Source: Pandoraea cepalis (GTDB taxonomy: Bacteria; Pseudomonadota; Gammaproteobacteria; Burkholderiales; Burkholderiaceae). Taken from it: 64,000 nt of DNA. Location of the stretch: assembly GCF_902459665.1 (NCBI RefSeq), contig NZ_CABPSL010000020.1:35359-99358 (forward strand). Reading direction: 5' to 3'. The notes under the pieces are model-generated. The model searched no databases and was not told the DNA's origin. It saw only the letters and a program-made list of their open reading frames with translations. The number at the start of each line of letters is the position of its first letter. Position 1 is the stretch's first letter. Shown here one piece after another: positions 39,938 to 50,371 of this stretch. The position numbers and the translations under genes are program-made.

Positions 39938-40639
39938 ATGAACCAGGATTTCCAACGTTTCGGCTACGGCGGGATGCGCGACGTCACGACCGTACAGATG
40001 CGCAACAAGGTGCTGCGCAATACGTACTGGCTGCTCGCCTTGTCGATGCTGCCGACGATTGCGGGGGCCTGGCTGGGCGTGAACTATGGCTTCGCGCTGT
40101 TCGCGGGCAGCCCGATGGTCAGCATGATCGCGTTCCTCGCGATCGCATTCGGCTTCATGTTCGCCATTGAGCGCTTCAAGAACAGCGGCGTGGGGGTGGC
40201 GTTGCTGCTGGGCTTTACGTTCTTCATGGGGTTGATGCTCACACGGTTGCTGAGCTTCGTGCTGGGATTCTCGAACGGCGCATCGCTCATCATGATGGCG
40301 TTCGGTGGCACCGCCGTGATTTTCGGCGTCATGGCAACGGTCGCCACGGTCAGCAAACGTGACTTCAGCGGGCTGGGCAAGTGGCTGTTCATGGGCGTGC
40401 TCGTGATCCTGCTGGCCTCGGTCGCCAATATCTGGCTGCAACTGCCGGCGCTGATGCTGACGGTGTCGGTGATCGCCATCGCCATCTTCTCCGCGTACAT
40501 CCTGTTCGATGTGCAGCGTGTCGTGAATGGCGGCGAGACGAACTACGTCACCGCGACGCTGGCCATTTACCTCGACCTGTACAACATTTTCACCAATCTG
40601 TTGGCCATTCTCGGCGTGCTCGGCGGCAATCGCAACTGA
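39938..40639 (+). CDS. Bax inhibitor-1/YccA family membrane protein
   Basis: A 233-residue protein with seven predicted membrane segments, for example YWLLALSMLPTIAGAWLGV and LLLGFTFFMGLMLTRLLSFV, ending with the conserved YLDLYNIFTNLLAILG. Family members form pH-sensitive calcium leak channels or interact with FtsH (YccA). An ACGGAGAACAC ribosome site lies before the ATG. Confidence 0.93.
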   Translation: MNQDFQRFGYGGMRDVTTVQMRNKVLRNTYWLLALSMLPTIAGAWLGVNYGFALFAGSPMVSMIAFLAIAFGFMFAIERFKNSGVGVALLLGFTFFMGLMLTRLLSFVLGFSNGASLIMMAFGGTAVIFGVMATVATVSKRDFSGLGKWLFMGVLVILLASVANIWLQLPALMLTVSVIAIAIFSAYILFDVQRVVNGGETNYVTATLAIYLDLYNIFTNLLAILGVLGGNRN

Positions 40640-40690
40640 CGCGACCGACAGGCGGTGCGGCGGGCAACTCCGCACCACGTCGCGGATGTG

Positions 40691-40720
40691 AAAAAGCCAG
40701 TCCTTCGGGACTGGCTTTTT
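40691..40720. terminator. Intrinsic terminator with TTCG tetraloop
   Basis: A 13-bp stem AAAAAGCCAGTCC/GGACTGGCTTTTT around TTCG closes the Bax-inhibitor-like gene and may also stop minus-strand transcripts from rlmD. Confidence 0.92.
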
Positions 40721-40870
40721 CTTTGCGTGACGGGATTTTGCGATGTGCGGCCCACCCGATGCGCTAGTGGGCCGGGTCGCTCAGGCCTGCACTCCGCCCG
40801 CCCGGATACATCGGCCGCTGCAGCGCCGCGGCCGCCGCAACCGATGGCCAGCCGCCGCCATCACGCACGA

Positions 40871-42409
40871 TCAGGCCTCGTCGTGAATCACGCCGTCGCC
40901 ACTGGTAGCACCGGCAATCGCCTCAACGCCCTCAATGCCCTGATCGGCCTGATCGGCGGAAGCATCCGACGCCGACACCCGCACCGTCGGCACCCACGGC
41001 TGCCCGATGCTCTCATGCTCGAACACGGCCATCGACTCGACGTGCGACGTGTGTGGGAACATGTTCACCACCCCGGCCAGCGTCAGGCGATAGCCCGCCT
41101 CATGCACGAGCACGCCCGCGTCACGCGCCAGCGTTGCCGGACTGCAGGAAACGTAGACGATGCGCTTGGGCAGGCCGTCGTAGCCCTGCTGCGCCAATTC
41201 GGCGAGCGCCTTCGATACCGCCAGCGCCCCTTCGCGCGGCGGATCGATCAGGTAGCGGTCAAACGCACCCAATGCGCGAATATCCTCCGGCGTGATGTCG
41301 AACAGGTTCCGGCACGCGAATTCGGTCCGTTCGGCCACGCCATTACGTTGCGCATTCGCGAGCGCGCGCTCCGTGAGCGCGGTGCTGCCCTCGATCCCCA
41401 TGACGGTGCCGGCGCGACGGGCCAGTGGCAGCGTGAAGTTCCCCAGGCCGCAGAACAGATCGAGCACACGCTCATGCGACGCCGGCGCCAGCAAGCGCAA
41501 CGCGCGATGCACGAGCACACGGTTGATCTGATGGTTGACCTGCGTGAAGTCCGTCGGCTTGAACGGCATCCGGATCTGATATTCCGGCAGGGTGTAATGC
41601 AATTCCGGGTGCAGCGGGTAGAACGGCACCGCGGTGTCCGGCCCCTTCGGTTGAACCCAGAACTGGACGTGATTTGCCTCGGCGAAGGCGCGCAGAATGT
41701 CTTCGTCCGCAGGCGTGAGGGGCTCGAGAATACGCAGCACGAGCGCCGTCACCTCGGCGCCGATCGCCAGTTCGATCTGCGGCAGACGTTCCCGAATGGA
41801 CAGCGACTCGACCAGGCGCCGCAACGGCACGAGCATGTCAGAAACGTGGCGGGGCAGCACTTCGCACGAGTCCATGTCGGCCACGTAGCTGCTCCTGCGC
41901 TCATGGAATCCGATGAGCACCCCCCCCTTTTTCGGGACGTATCGCACCGTCAGACGTGCGCGGAAGCGATAGCCCCAGTCTGGCCCCTGAATGGGCCGAA
42001 GGATGGCTTCGGCCTTCACCTTGCCCAGACGCGCCAGATTGTCCTCGAGCACACGCTGCTTGATAGCGATTTGTGCGCGCGGCTCGAGATGCTGCATCGA
42101 GCACCCACCGCACTTGCCGAAGTGCGGGCACTGTGGCTTGGCGCGCATCGGGCTGGCGCGCAGCACATCAACGGCTTCGGCCTGCTCGAATTTGGGTTTG
42201 CGACGATAGCTGAGATAGGTGACGCGTTCGCCCGGCAGCGCGCCTTCGACAAAGATCACCTTGCCGGGCTTGTAGTCCGGTGCACCCGGCTCGCCCTCGG
42301 GCGCGGTGCGGCCGACGCCGCGCGCTTCCATGTCGAGCGATTCGATATCGATAATGCCGGGCTCGGCAGCCGGCCGGCCGCGTGAGGAATTTCGGGAGGA
42401 GCGGGTCAC
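40871..42409 (-). CDS. rlmD: 23S rRNA (uracil-5-)-methyltransferase RlmD
   Basis: A 512-residue enzyme methylating U1939 of 23S rRNA. N-terminal TRAM-like part, 4Fe-4S cysteines in [17 protein letters not shown] site [16 protein letters not shown] and catalytic cysteine region [12 protein letters not shown]. The C-terminus has an extra 45-residue Asp/Ala/Gly-rich tail ([13 protein letters not shown]...) beyond the catalytic domain. Confidence 0.95.
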   Translation of the reverse strand: MTRSSRNSSRGRPAAEPGIIDIESLDMEARGVGRTAPEGEPGAPDYKPGKVIFVEGALPGERVTYLSYRRKPKFEQAEAVDVLRASPMRAKPQCPHFGKCGGCSMQHLEPRAQIAIKQRVLEDNLARLGKVKAEAILRPIQGPDWGYRFRARLTVRYVPKKGGVLIGFHERRSSYVADMDSCEVLPRHVSDMLVPLRRLVESLSIRERLPQIELAIGAEVTALVLRILEPLTPADEDILRAFAEANHVQFWVQPKGPDTAVPFYPLHPELHYTLPEYQIRMPFKPTDFTQVNHQINRVLVHRALRLLAPASHERVLDLFCGLGNFTLPLARRAGTVMGIEGSTALTERALANAQRNGVAERTEFACRNLFDITPEDIRALGAFDRYLIDPPREGALAVSKALAELAQQGYDGLPKRIVYVSCSPATLARDAGVLVHEAGYRLTLAGVVNMFPHTSHVESMAVFEHESIGQPWVPTVRVSASDASADQADQGIEGVEAIAGATSGDGVIHDEA

Positions 42410-42519
42410 GTCGTTGTTCTCATGTGCGACAGCAAACCGGACATTTTAATCGATTCGCTCGCCACTGACGTACGCTCGTTCGCGCAGCGCCGACATCCCC
42501 CGGCCCCAAACTCAGGCGA

Positions 42520-43296
42520 TCACGCCCAGGCGGCGAGATATTCCTTCCAGTGCGGCGCCGCTTCCGCTTCGAGCGAGCGTCTCACGAATTCGATCTCCTG
42601 CGCGTACTCCGCCTGACGCAAACCGCCCCGCATCAACTGAAAGCGGCAATAGACCAGATACGTGTTCACCACGTCCGTCTCGCAGTAATTGCGAATCTCC
42701 TCAAGCTTGCCCGCGCGGAACGCTTCCCAGACCTTGCTGCCGTCCATGCCGAGCTTGCCTGGAAACCCGCACAGCTTGGCCAGGTCGTCGAGCGGCGCGT
42801 TTGCACGGCCCTGATACATCGCCAGAAGATCCATCAAATCCAGATGACGTTGGTGATATCGGCTGATGTAGTTGTTCCACTTGAACTCGCGGTCGTCCTC
42901 CCCCATGTCCCAATAGCGCGGCGCGGCAATGCCGTGAATCATCGCGCGGTAATGCAACACGGGCAGGTCGAAGCCGCCGCCATTCCACGACACGAGTTGC
43001 GGCGCGTACTTCTCGATTGTGCGGTAGAAGCCGGAGACGAGTGCCGCCTCGCCATCGTCGAGCGTACCGAGGGATTTCACACGAAAGCCGTCGCGATCGC
43101 GAAACACGCACGAGATTGCCGCAACGCGCTGCAAGTGCAACGGCAGGAAGTCGTGCCCCACCTTTTCACGGCGGGCGGCAAAGGCGGCGTCGGCCACGGC
43201 ATCGTCGGACAGCCCGGCGTACGCCGGCTCGAGCTTGCGCAGGCCGTCAACGTCGGGGATCGTTTCAATATCGAAGACGAGGACAGGTGATGACAT
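42520..43296 (-). CDS. Predicted 3'-5' exonuclease of the PolB-like DEDDy type
   Basis: A 258-residue ribonuclease-H-fold protein. Exo I motif is VFDIETIPD, Exo II SWNGGGFDLPVL and Exo III YCETDVVNTYLVY, giving the DEDDy set. Such stand-alone exonucleases are annotated as predicted polysaccharide polymerase/PolB-like 3'-5' exonucleases; physiological role unclear. It follows rpoS by 114 nt on the same strand. Confidence 0.88.
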   Translation of the reverse strand: MSSPVLVFDIETIPDVDGLRKLEPAYAGLSDDAVADAAFAARREKVGHDFLPLHLQRVAAISCVFRDRDGFRVKSLGTLDDGEAALVSGFYRTIEKYAPQLVSWNGGGFDLPVLHYRAMIHGIAAPRYWDMGEDDREFKWNNYISRYHQRHLDLMDLLAMYQGRANAPLDDLAKLCGFPGKLGMDGSKVWEAFRAGKLEEIRNYCETDVVNTYLVYCRFQLMRGGLRQAEYAQEIEFVRRSLEAEAAPHWKEYLAAWA

Positions 43297-43410
43297 GGTC
43301 AGAATGTGAAGTGAAATTCAGTGCGCGCCGCCGCATCACGGCGACGTCATGGCATGCCGCCCCCGATGACGCGGGCGGCGAATGGCGGCGGTCGTCGAGG
43401 TCGACACCAA

Positions 43411-44496
43411 TCAGAGCACGGCGTCCTTGCGCACCCCATTGGATGCGAAATAGCGCTTGAGCTTGACGAGCGCCTCTTGCTGGATCTGACGAACGCGCTC
43501 GCGCGTCAGTCCCATTTCGTCGGCCAGTTCTTCCAGCGTGGCGGGTTCCACGCGGTTAAGTCCGAACCGTCGCTCGATGACGTAGCGATGCTTGGTGGAC
43601 AGGCGCGAGAGCCAAAGGCGCATGAGGTCTTCCAGCTCGCGATGCTGCACCTCCTGCTCCGGGGCCGCACTGTGATCGTCCGAGAGCAAATCGAGCAAGC
43701 TACTGCCCGGATCGATTTCCAGCGGCGCGTCGAGCGACGCCACATGCTCATTGAGCGCGAGGATGTCGATCACCTCTTCGGGCGTTTTGCCGGTCAAATC
43801 GGCGATGTCTTCGATACTCGCGTCGCGCTGCTCGCCACCATCGACATACGCCGCACTCTTTTCAAGATGACGCTTGGCGCGCAGCACCTGATTGAGTTCG
43901 CGAATCACATGCACCGGCAAGCGTACGGTGCGCGCCTGATTCATGATGGCGCGCTCGATGCTCTGGCGAATCCACCACGTGGCATAGGTTGAAAAACGGA
44001 ACCCGCGACCCGGGTCGAACTTTTCAATCGCATGCATCAAGCCGAGATTACCCTCCTCGATCAGATCGAGCAGTGGCACACCGCGATTGAGATAGCCCTT
44101 GGCAATGCTCACGACGAGGCGCAGATTGCGCTCGATCATGACCTGACGGGCCGCAAACTCGCCAGCCTGGGCACGCGTGGAGTAATCGAATTCTTCCGCG
44201 GGCGTGAGCAGCGGTTTGACGCTGATACGGTTGAGATAGTGCTGGACGGTATCCGCCGTAAGTTCGGCCTGCAGCACCGTGCCGAAGTCCTCGGCCTCGG
44301 GCTTGCGCTTGCGGCCGGCGGCACCGGCTTCGGCCGCGTCGGACGACGACGCGTCGTCGTCCTCCTCCGCCTCGCGCTCGTCGAAAGCGTCGTCCACGTC
44401 CTCGTCCTGCCGGGATTGCCGATCGTCGATTTCCTGATCGGGCTCCGGGGCAGCGAGGTCTTCCTCTTGCGAAGTGCGACGCTTTCTCTTGAGCAT
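43411..44496 (-). CDS. rpoS: RNA polymerase sigma factor RpoS
   Basis: A 361-residue stationary-phase/general stress sigma factor. Region 1.2 begins at about residue 83 ([19 protein letters not shown]), region 2 contains [28 protein letters not shown] sequence, and region 4 ends with [16 protein letters not shown]. The first 75 residues are a highly acidic, low-complexity extension ([17 protein letters not shown]) longer than in E. coli RpoS. It follows nlpD by 15 nt in the classical surE-pcm-nlpD-rpoS order. Confidence 0.96.
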   Translation of the reverse strand: MLKRKRRTSQEEDLAAPEPDQEIDDRQSRQDEDVDDAFDEREAEEDDDASSSDAAEAGAAGRKRKPEAEDFGTVLQAELTADTVQHYLNRISVKPLLTPAEEFDYSTRAQAGEFAARQVMIERNLRLVVSIAKGYLNRGVPLLDLIEEGNLGLMHAIEKFDPGRGFRFSTYATWWIRQSIERAIMNQARTVRLPVHVIRELNQVLRAKRHLEKSAAYVDGGEQRDASIEDIADLTGKTPEEVIDILALNEHVASLDAPLEIDPGSSLLDLLSDDHSAAPEQEVQHRELEDLMRLWLSRLSTKHRYVIERRFGLNRVEPATLEELADEMGLTRERVRQIQQEALVKLKRYFASNGVRKDAVL

Positions 44497-44511
44497 TCGA
44501 CCCTGCCTAGT

Positions 44512-45339
44512 TTATTGAGGCGGCAAATACTTCATCGGATCTACAGGCTTGCCGTCGCGACGTACCTCGAAATGCAGCATGACACGATCCGCATCCGAGT
44601 TGCCCATTTCGGCAATTTTCTGACCCCGCGTGACGGAGTCGCCTTCCTTGACCAACAGTGTGCGGTTGTGCGCATACGCCGTCAAGAAGGTAGCGTCGTG
44701 TTTGATGATGACGAGGTTGCCATAGCCGCGCAGGCCAGCCCCCGAATACACGACCTTGCCCGCTCCCGCCGCATAGACAGGCTCGCCGACGGTCCCGCCA
44801 ATGTTCAGACCCTTGTTCTTCGAATCGTCGAAGCGGCCAACGACATTGCCCTTGGCTGGCCACGACAATTGCAACTCGCCACTCGACACGGCGGACGGTG
44901 CGGACGGTGCGGCCGTCGCCGACGCGCTGGCCGGCGGCGTCACGACCGCCGGCGGCACCGAGGCCACATTGTTGCTGGCGAGCGGCGCCGGCAACGGCGT
45001 GCCGGTATCCCCCGCAGGTGGCTTCACACGCAAGACCTGGCCAACCTCGATCTGATCCGCGTTCTGGATATTGTTCCAGCGCGCGATATCGCGATAGTTC
45101 TGACCGTTCTCCAGCGCGATGCGATAGAGGCGATCGCCGGGCTTGACGCGGTAATACCCGGCCGGCACCGGCGTGTTGTCGATGACAGGCGCTGCGCCTG
45201 GCGCACTACCGTCGGTCGCCACACCGCCTACGGTACGGTCGACGACCGGCGCCCCGACTTGTCGCGATGCGCACGCTGCCAGCATGCTCAGCAACAGGAC
45301 GCTGGCGACGCGTTGTTGGAAACCCGCTCGCAAATTCAC
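44512..45339 (-). CDS. nlpD: NlpD-like lipoprotein with LysM and degenerate M23 domain
   Basis: A 275-residue lipoprotein (lipobox LLSMLAAC). A LysM domain at about 62-108 (YYRVKPGDRLYRIALENG) binds peptidoglycan; a C-terminal LytM/M23 domain spans about 170-275. The first zinc-ligand motif HxxxD is replaced by NKGLNIGG, while YAHN and LHFEVR remain, so it is probably non-catalytic and acts as an amidase activator like E. coli NlpD. Upstream of rpoS, as usual; the rpoS promoter in other bacteria lies inside nlpD. Confidence 0.93.
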   Translation of the reverse strand: MNLRAGFQQRVASVLLLSMLAACASRQVGAPVVDRTVGGVATDGSAPGAAPVIDNTPVPAGYYRVKPGDRLYRIALENGQNYRDIARWNNIQNADQIEVGQVLRVKPPAGDTGTPLPAPLASNNVASVPPAVVTPPASASATAAPSAPSAVSSGELQLSWPAKGNVVGRFDDSKNKGLNIGGTVGEPVYAAGAGKVVYSGAGLRGYGNLVIIKHDATFLTAYAHNRTLLVKEGDSVTRGQKIAEMGNSDADRVMLHFEVRRDGKPVDPMKYLPPQ

Positions 45340-45371
45340 TCAAATCCTCCGCAGAATAAGGCCCGTCGGGC

Positions 45372-46520
45372 TTAGATGATGCCCGATTTTAAGGGGACGA
45401 ATAACACCCTATCAAGCTGGGTCTCGCGCCACTGGCGCGTACCGGTGCGCTCGATGAGGGTCAAAATCTGTTGCTCACCGCCCACGGGCGCGATGAGGCG
45501 TGCGCCAACGGCGAGTTGATCGATCAGCGCGTCCGGAATTTCCAGTCCGGCAGCGGCAATCACAATGCCGTCGAACGGCGCGACCGTCGGCAGCCCTAGC
45601 CGCCCGTCTCCGTAATGCAGGCGAATATTCGGCACCCGCAGCGGTCGCAAGTTGGCCTTGGCACGCTCATGGAGCGGACGCACGCGTTCGATCGAGTACA
45701 CGTCGCGCGCCACACACGACAGGACCGCCGCCTGGTAGCCGCATCCCGTGCCGATTTCCAGCACCTTCTCCAGCGGACGCCCGCCAGCAAGCAGCAGCTC
45801 GATCATGCGCCCGACGACCGATGGCTTAGAAATCGTCTGCCCGTGACCGATCGGCAGCGCCGCGTCTTCATAGGCCTGATTGGCGAGCGCCGCGTCGACA
45901 AATCCGTGACGCGGCACCGTCGCCAGCGCCGCCAGCACGCCCGGGTGTTTGACGCCGGATGCGGCCACGCGTTCAGCCATCCGCGCGCGCACCCGCTCGG
46001 AGGTCAGTCCGATGCCATCCGGCGAATTCCCGAGCGCCGAGGCGCTCGCACGTCCCGTGCCACCCGCCGAAACCTTCGTTGCCGTCACTCCGCGCACCGC
46101 GCCCCTGGCACCGACGGCCGCGCCCGGCTGGGCATGCCCTGTCCCCGCTGTTTTGACGGTGGGCCGCGGCGCACCTTTCGCAGCATGCGGCGCGGGCTGC
46201 GCGTGGGGAGCGGACGCGGGTCGCGCAAGTCCTTTCGGTACGACCGCGTGCGGCGTCTGTGCGCCGCCGGGACGCGCCGACGCGCCGGCCATTGGCGTCG
46301 CGGCAGCCCGCAGGCCGCCGTGCGTATTCGGAGAAAGATTGCCGCCAGTCGGCGTCTTTCCGTTCCCTTGACTTGCGGGCGCCGCGGCGCGCGTCATCGC
46401 GGCAGGCGGCGCGCCGGCGGGACTGGCCCGCGACGCCTTGTCGAGCACCGGCGCCTGACGTTGCCGACGGCTCATCACATCGGCCAAGGGGAGAGGAAAA
46501 CGCTTTGGCGGTGTCGTCAT
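45372..46520 (-). CDS. pcm: Protein-L-isoaspartate O-methyltransferase with long N-terminal extension
   Basis: A 382-residue protein. Residues about 170-382 are a standard PCMT that repairs isoaspartyl damage with [22 protein letters not shown] and [16 protein letters not shown]. The first about 165 residues are a basic Ala/Gly/Pro/Thr-rich disordered extension. Its ATG overlaps the surE stop by 4 nt, so this long start is supported by coupling. The usual enzyme is about 210-220 residues. Confidence 0.93.
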   Translation of the reverse strand: MTTPPKRFPLPLADVMSRRQRQAPVLDKASRASPAGAPPAAMTRAAAPASQGNGKTPTGGNLSPNTHGGLRAAATPMAGASARPGGAQTPHAVVPKGLARPASAPHAQPAPHAAKGAPRPTVKTAGTGHAQPGAAVGARGAVRGVTATKVSAGGTGRASASALGNSPDGIGLTSERVRARMAERVAASGVKHPGVLAALATVPRHGFVDAALANQAYEDAALPIGHGQTISKPSVVGRMIELLLAGGRPLEKVLEIGTGCGYQAAVLSCVARDVYSIERVRPLHERAKANLRPLRVPNIRLHYGDGRLGLPTVAPFDGIVIAAAGLEIPDALIDQLAVGARLIAPVGGEQQILTLIERTGTRQWRETQLDRVLFVPLKSGII

Positions 46521-47278
46521 CGTTGGGTCACCCCTGCGCTGGCCAGCCAGTCGTGCACGACGCCAAGTCGTGCGGTATGCGTGAGATCCAGTTGCAAGGG
46601 GGTGACCGAGACGTAATCGTGCGCCACGGCGTGAAAATCGGTGCCTTCGCTGCTGTCGCGCGCGTCGCCAGCCGGCCCGATCCAGTAAATCGTTTCGCCG
46701 CGCGGATTCTCCTGACGGATCACCGGCTGCGATTGATGCCGTTTCCCAAGTCGCGTCGCCACTGCGCCCTTAAGGTGGTCGTACGGCGAATTGGGAATAT
46801 TGACGTTCAACAGGAAGGGCGCGCCCAGCGGGCGCTCCATATACCGCTCGACGACCTCGCGCGCCACGCGCGCCGCGCTATCGAGGTGATCCCAGCCTTT
46901 ATGGACTTGCGAGAAGGCGAACGAGGGAATCCCGAAGAGAAACCCTTCGGTGGCCGCCGCTACCGTGCCGGAGTAGAGCGTGTCTTCGCCCATGTTCTGG
47001 CCGTTGTTGATGCCGGACACAACGATATCGGGCCTTTCGTCGAGCAGCCCGGTCAGCGCTATGTGCACGCAATCGGTCGGGGTGCCGTTGATGAACGTGA
47101 AGCCGTTGCCGCCTTTGAATACCGACAGCGGCCGTTGCAGGGTCAGAGAATTGGACGCACCGCTACAGTTCTGTTCGGGCGCCACTACGGTAATGTCGCC
47201 AAGCGGTGCCAGCGCTTCGTAAAGCGCGGCCAGGCCAGGCGCCTGATACCCATCGTCGTTGCTGAGCAGGATTCGCAT
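46517..47278 (-). CDS. surE: 5'/3'-nucleotidase SurE
   Basis: A 253-residue metal-dependent survival protein phosphatase. The N-terminal metal site is [16 protein letters not shown], with the second site [20 protein letters not shown]. Promotes stationary-phase survival together with Pcm and RpoS. First gene of the surE-pcm-nlpD-rpoS unit. Confidence 0.97.
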   Translation of the reverse strand: MRILLSNDDGYQAPGLAALYEALAPLGDITVVAPEQNCSGASNSLTLQRPLSVFKGGNGFTFINGTPTDCVHIALTGLLDERPDIVVSGINNGQNMGEDTLYSGTVAAATEGFLFGIPSFAFSQVHKGWDHLDSAARVAREVVERYMERPLGAPFLLNVNIPNSPYDHLKGAVATRLGKRHQSQPVIRQENPRGETIYWIGPAGDARDSSEGTDFHAVAHDYVSVTPLQLDLTHTARLGVVHDWLASAGVTQR

Positions 47279-47442
47279 GCGGCAATTGTAACCGAGGAAA
47301 GGTGCCCGGATATGACGCCATCACAGCATCACGCCTGTCGTTGCGGCGATTCGGTGGCAACACAACGGCCACGGATCTGCCACAAATTTGCCGCCATGCC
47401 GTCACGACCGCCGGCGACATCGGCGTCGCCAGCGGCCGTACC

Positions 47443-48261
47443 TTACATCTTCTCGGTCTCGCCGGCCTGGGGCTGCCAGACGAGCAAACGCCGTTCGACC
47501 ACACCGACGAGCCCGTCGAGCACGAGGGCAAACGCCGTCAGGATCAAGACGCCGGCAATCACGGCGTTGATGTCAAACGTGCCTTCCGCTTGCAGAATCA
47601 GGTAGCCCACGCCGCGCGCCGACCCCAGATACTCCCCGACCACTGCCCCGACGAACGCGAGTCCGACCGAGTTGTGCAGGCTGGAGAACACCCAGCTGGT
47701 GGCGCTCGGCAGATACACGCGACGCAGCAACTGCCGCTGATTCGCGCCCAGCATGCGGGCATTCGCCAGCACGACCGGACTGACTTCCTTTACGCCTTGG
47801 TACACGTTGAAGAACACGATGAAGAACACCAGCGTTACACCCAGCGCGACTTTCGACCAGATGCCAAGCCCGAACCACACGCCGAAGATCGGCGCGAGAA
47901 TCACGCGAGGCATTGAGTTGGCCGCCTTGATGTACGGATCGAACAGCGCGCCCGCGCTCGGCGAGAGCGCCAGCCACAGTCCCACCGCCAGCCCGAACAC
48001 CGTGCCGATGACAAAGGCGAGCACGGTCTCGAGCAGCGTGACGCCGAGATGCAGATAGATCTCCCCGCCGGCGAACCACTGCCAGATCTGGAGCAATACC
48101 TTCTGCGGCTCGCCAAAGAAGAAAGCCGCCTTGTCGGGGCTGTCGAAGTAGAACGCGGGGAGCAGCGTCGGGCTCGTGAGGACATACCAGACGAGAAAAG
48201 CCACCACCAGCAGCAGCCATTGCCACAACCGCAAGTGCCGCATGATCGAACGATTACGCAT
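47443..48261 (-). CDS. ABC transporter permease, NitT/TauT (SsuC-like) type
   Basis: A 272-residue inner-membrane permease with about six membrane segments and the BPD EAA-like loop ANARMLGANQRQLLRRVYLP. Belongs to the family importing nitrate, taurine, sulfonates or pyrimidine precursors. ATG at 48261 preferred; a TTG three codons earlier is possible, and neither has a clear ribosome site. Last gene of the transporter unit. Confidence 0.9.
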   Translation of the reverse strand: MRNRSIMRHLRLWQWLLLVVAFLVWYVLTSPTLLPAFYFDSPDKAAFFFGEPQKVLLQIWQWFAGGEIYLHLGVTLLETVLAFVIGTVFGLAVGLWLALSPSAGALFDPYIKAANSMPRVILAPIFGVWFGLGIWSKVALGVTLVFFIVFFNVYQGVKEVSPVVLANARMLGANQRQLLRRVYLPSATSWVFSSLHNSVGLAFVGAVVGEYLGSARGVGYLILQAEGTFDINAVIAGVLILTAFALVLDGLVGVVERRLLVWQPQAGETEKM

Positions 48262-48282
48262 GACGAACAAATTCCGGGAATA

Positions 48283-48417
48283 TCAGACGAGCGATCGGAC
48301 AAGCCAATCGAACCCACCAAAGCCATCCGGCAAATCGAACCCATCCAGCCAGTCGAGCCAGTCCAGCCATTGCACCCAGCCGCACCCGCCGAACAGAAAG
48401 TCGGTGATTTGCCACAT
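48283..48417 (-). CDS. Possible 44-residue Trp/Asp-rich microprotein
   Basis: A small frame beginning 6 nt after the ATPase stop and ending 21 nt before the permease start. It starts MWQITDFLFGGCGWVQW and continues with repeated WLD units and Phe/Gly/Asp-rich sequence; about 7 of 44 residues are Trp. It has no ribosome site of its own, so translation would depend on coupling to the ATPase gene. The DNA is a degenerate repeat (ggctggact-like units), so it could be chance. Family unknown. Confidence 0.3.
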   Translation of the reverse strand: MWQITDFLFGGCGWVQWLDWLDWLDGFDLPDGFGGFDWLVRSLV

Positions 48418-48423
48418 GACGTG

Positions 48424-49239
48424 TCAGACGGCCTTCAACTGTTGCGCATAGCCCTTGAGCACTTCCTCTCGCAGCACGTCCCAGATCTGGGCGTGCAGCT
48501 CGGTGAAGCGCGAATGCGTGCGGATTTCCGCCACATCGCGCGGACGCGGCAGATCGATGCGGAACTCCCCGATCGGATGCGTGCCCGGCCCTGCCGAGAG
48601 CACCACGACACGGTCCGATAGCGCTATCGCCTCGTCCAGATCGTGCGTGATGAACAGCACCGCCCGGCGCTTGGCCGCCCACAGATCGAGCAACTCGTTT
48701 TCCATGAGCTGACGCGTCTGGATGTCAAGCGCCGAGAACGGCTCGTCCATCAGAATGATGTCCGGATCGAGAATCAGCGTCTGCGCCATGGCCACGCGCT
48801 TGCGCATGCCGCCCGAGAGCTGGTGCGGGTAGCGATCGCCGAACCCGCCCAACCCCACGCGCTTGAGCCACTCGTGTCCGCGTGCCTTCGCTTCCTCGGC
48901 CGATACGCCACGGAACTCCAGCCCCGCGGTCACGTTGTCGATGGCGTTGCGCCAGGGCATCAGCGCTTCGGCCTGGAACATATAGCCGGCGCGCGAATTG
49001 ATGCCCTTGAGCGCCTCGCCGAACACCTTGACGGTGCCGGACGACGGCGCCAGCAGCCCGGCAGCGACGTTGAGCAACGTCGACTTGCCGCAACCGGTGG
49101 GGCCGACGACCGAGACAAACTCGCCCGGCGCAATGTCGAGCGAGGTGTCGGCCACGGCCGTGTAACGCTTCGCGCGATCGTCTCGCGCGACGAACGTACA
49201 CGTAATGCTGTCGAAACTCAGAGCCGGCGCTGTCATCAT
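48424..49239 (-). CDS. ABC transporter ATP-binding protein, NitT/TauT type
   Basis: A 271-residue ATPase: Walker A VGPTGCGKSTLLN, signature LSGGMRKRVAMAQ, Walker B ILMDEPFSALD and H-loop ITHDLDEA. It overlaps the substrate-binding protein gene by 4 nt (ATGA) and powers the permease encoded at 47443. Confidence 0.94.
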   Translation of the reverse strand: MMTAPALSFDSITCTFVARDDRAKRYTAVADTSLDIAPGEFVSVVGPTGCGKSTLLNVAAGLLAPSSGTVKVFGEALKGINSRAGYMFQAEALMPWRNAIDNVTAGLEFRGVSAEEAKARGHEWLKRVGLGGFGDRYPHQLSGGMRKRVAMAQTLILDPDIILMDEPFSALDIQTRQLMENELLDLWAAKRRAVLFITHDLDEAIALSDRVVVLSAGPGTHPIGEFRIDLPRPRDVAEIRTHSRFTELHAQIWDVLREEVLKGYAQQLKAV

Positions 49240-50267
49240 TTGTACTTGGCGTCGGCCTTCTTCGTGAATTCGTTCGTGAACGTCTTCGCCAGATCGATCG
49301 GCTTGCCCTTGACGGACTCGTCGAACGCCTGCAACGTGCGCAGCGCCGTGGCCGGGCCGTCAGCGGGAATCAGGCCGTCCGGGGACATGGCCTCTTTCAC
49401 GCGGCCCCAGGCATCGAGGTACAAGGCGCGGTCGCCCAGCAGATAGGCGTCGGGTACCGTCTTGATGATATCCGCCGGCCCAGCCGTCTGAAGCCAGCGC
49501 AACGCACGGACCATGGCATTGGTCAGCGCCTGCGTCGTATTCGGATTCTTCTGAATAAACGATTCGTTCGTGTACAGGCACCCCGCCGGCATGTGGCCGC
49601 CGAACACCGACACCGTCTCCTTGAGCGTACGCGTGTCCGAGATCACGCGGATCTCCTTGTCGCGCTCGAGCATGGTGATCACCGGATCGAGGTTGACGAT
49701 GGCGTCGATATTGCCCGAGCGAATCGCGGCGAGCGCACCGGACGACGCGCCGACACCGACGAACGCCACCTCGTTGGGCTTGACGCCGCCTTTGGCCAGC
49801 ACGAAGTTCGCCATGATGTTGGTGGACGAGCCGGGCGCCGTCACGCCAATCTTCTTGCCACGCAGGTCGGCCAGCGACTTGTAATTCGGCATTGTCTTGT
49901 TCGACACGCCGAAGACGATCTGCGGGGCGCGCCCCTGCAGCACGAACGCGCGGATGAACTGGTTTTTCGCCTGCAACAGGATCGTATGTTCGTAAGCGCC
50001 CGACACCACGTCGGCGCTACCGCCCACGAGGGCTTGCAACGCCTTCGAGCCACCGGCGAAATCCGAGATTTCGACGTCGAGACCTTCGTCCTTGAAGTAA
50101 TTCAGGCGTTCGGCAATCGTGAGCGGCAGGTAATAGAACAGATTCTTGCCGCCGACGGCGATCGCGACCTTGGTCTTCTCGAGTTTGCCTTGCGCGAAGC
50201 TCGGGCGAATGCCTGCGCCGATCAAGCCGGCCGCGGCCAGCGTCGTGACGAACTGACGTCGTTGCAT
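49236..50267 (-). CDS. ABC transporter substrate-binding protein, NMT1/SsuA-like
   Basis: A 343-residue periplasmic binding protein with signal peptide (MQRRQFVTTLAAAGLIGAGI, possibly Tat-like twin Arg) and an NMT1 domain: DFAGGSKALQALVGGSADVV, KKIGVTAPGSSTN. The start at 50267 has a GGAGAC ribosome site. The ligand cannot be read from sequence; the CoA-transferase next door suggests a carboxylic acid. Confidence 0.92.
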   Translation of the reverse strand: MQRRQFVTTLAAAGLIGAGIRPSFAQGKLEKTKVAIAVGGKNLFYYLPLTIAERLNYFKDEGLDVEISDFAGGSKALQALVGGSADVVSGAYEHTILLQAKNQFIRAFVLQGRAPQIVFGVSNKTMPNYKSLADLRGKKIGVTAPGSSTNIMANFVLAKGGVKPNEVAFVGVGASSGALAAIRSGNIDAIVNLDPVITMLERDKEIRVISDTRTLKETVSVFGGHMPAGCLYTNESFIQKNPNTTQALTNAMVRALRWLQTAGPADIIKTVPDAYLLGDRALYLDAWGRVKEAMSPDGLIPADGPATALRTLQAFDESVKGKPIDLAKTFTNEFTKKADAKYK

Positions 50268-50371
50268 GAGGTTTGTCTCCGTGGTTGCAGCGTTTTTTCT
50301 TGGTGTAACGTGCTTATTCGCGAGCCGCAGACGGTGCCGCGCCCCGCGGTCCTGCGCGAGATCAGCGCAGC

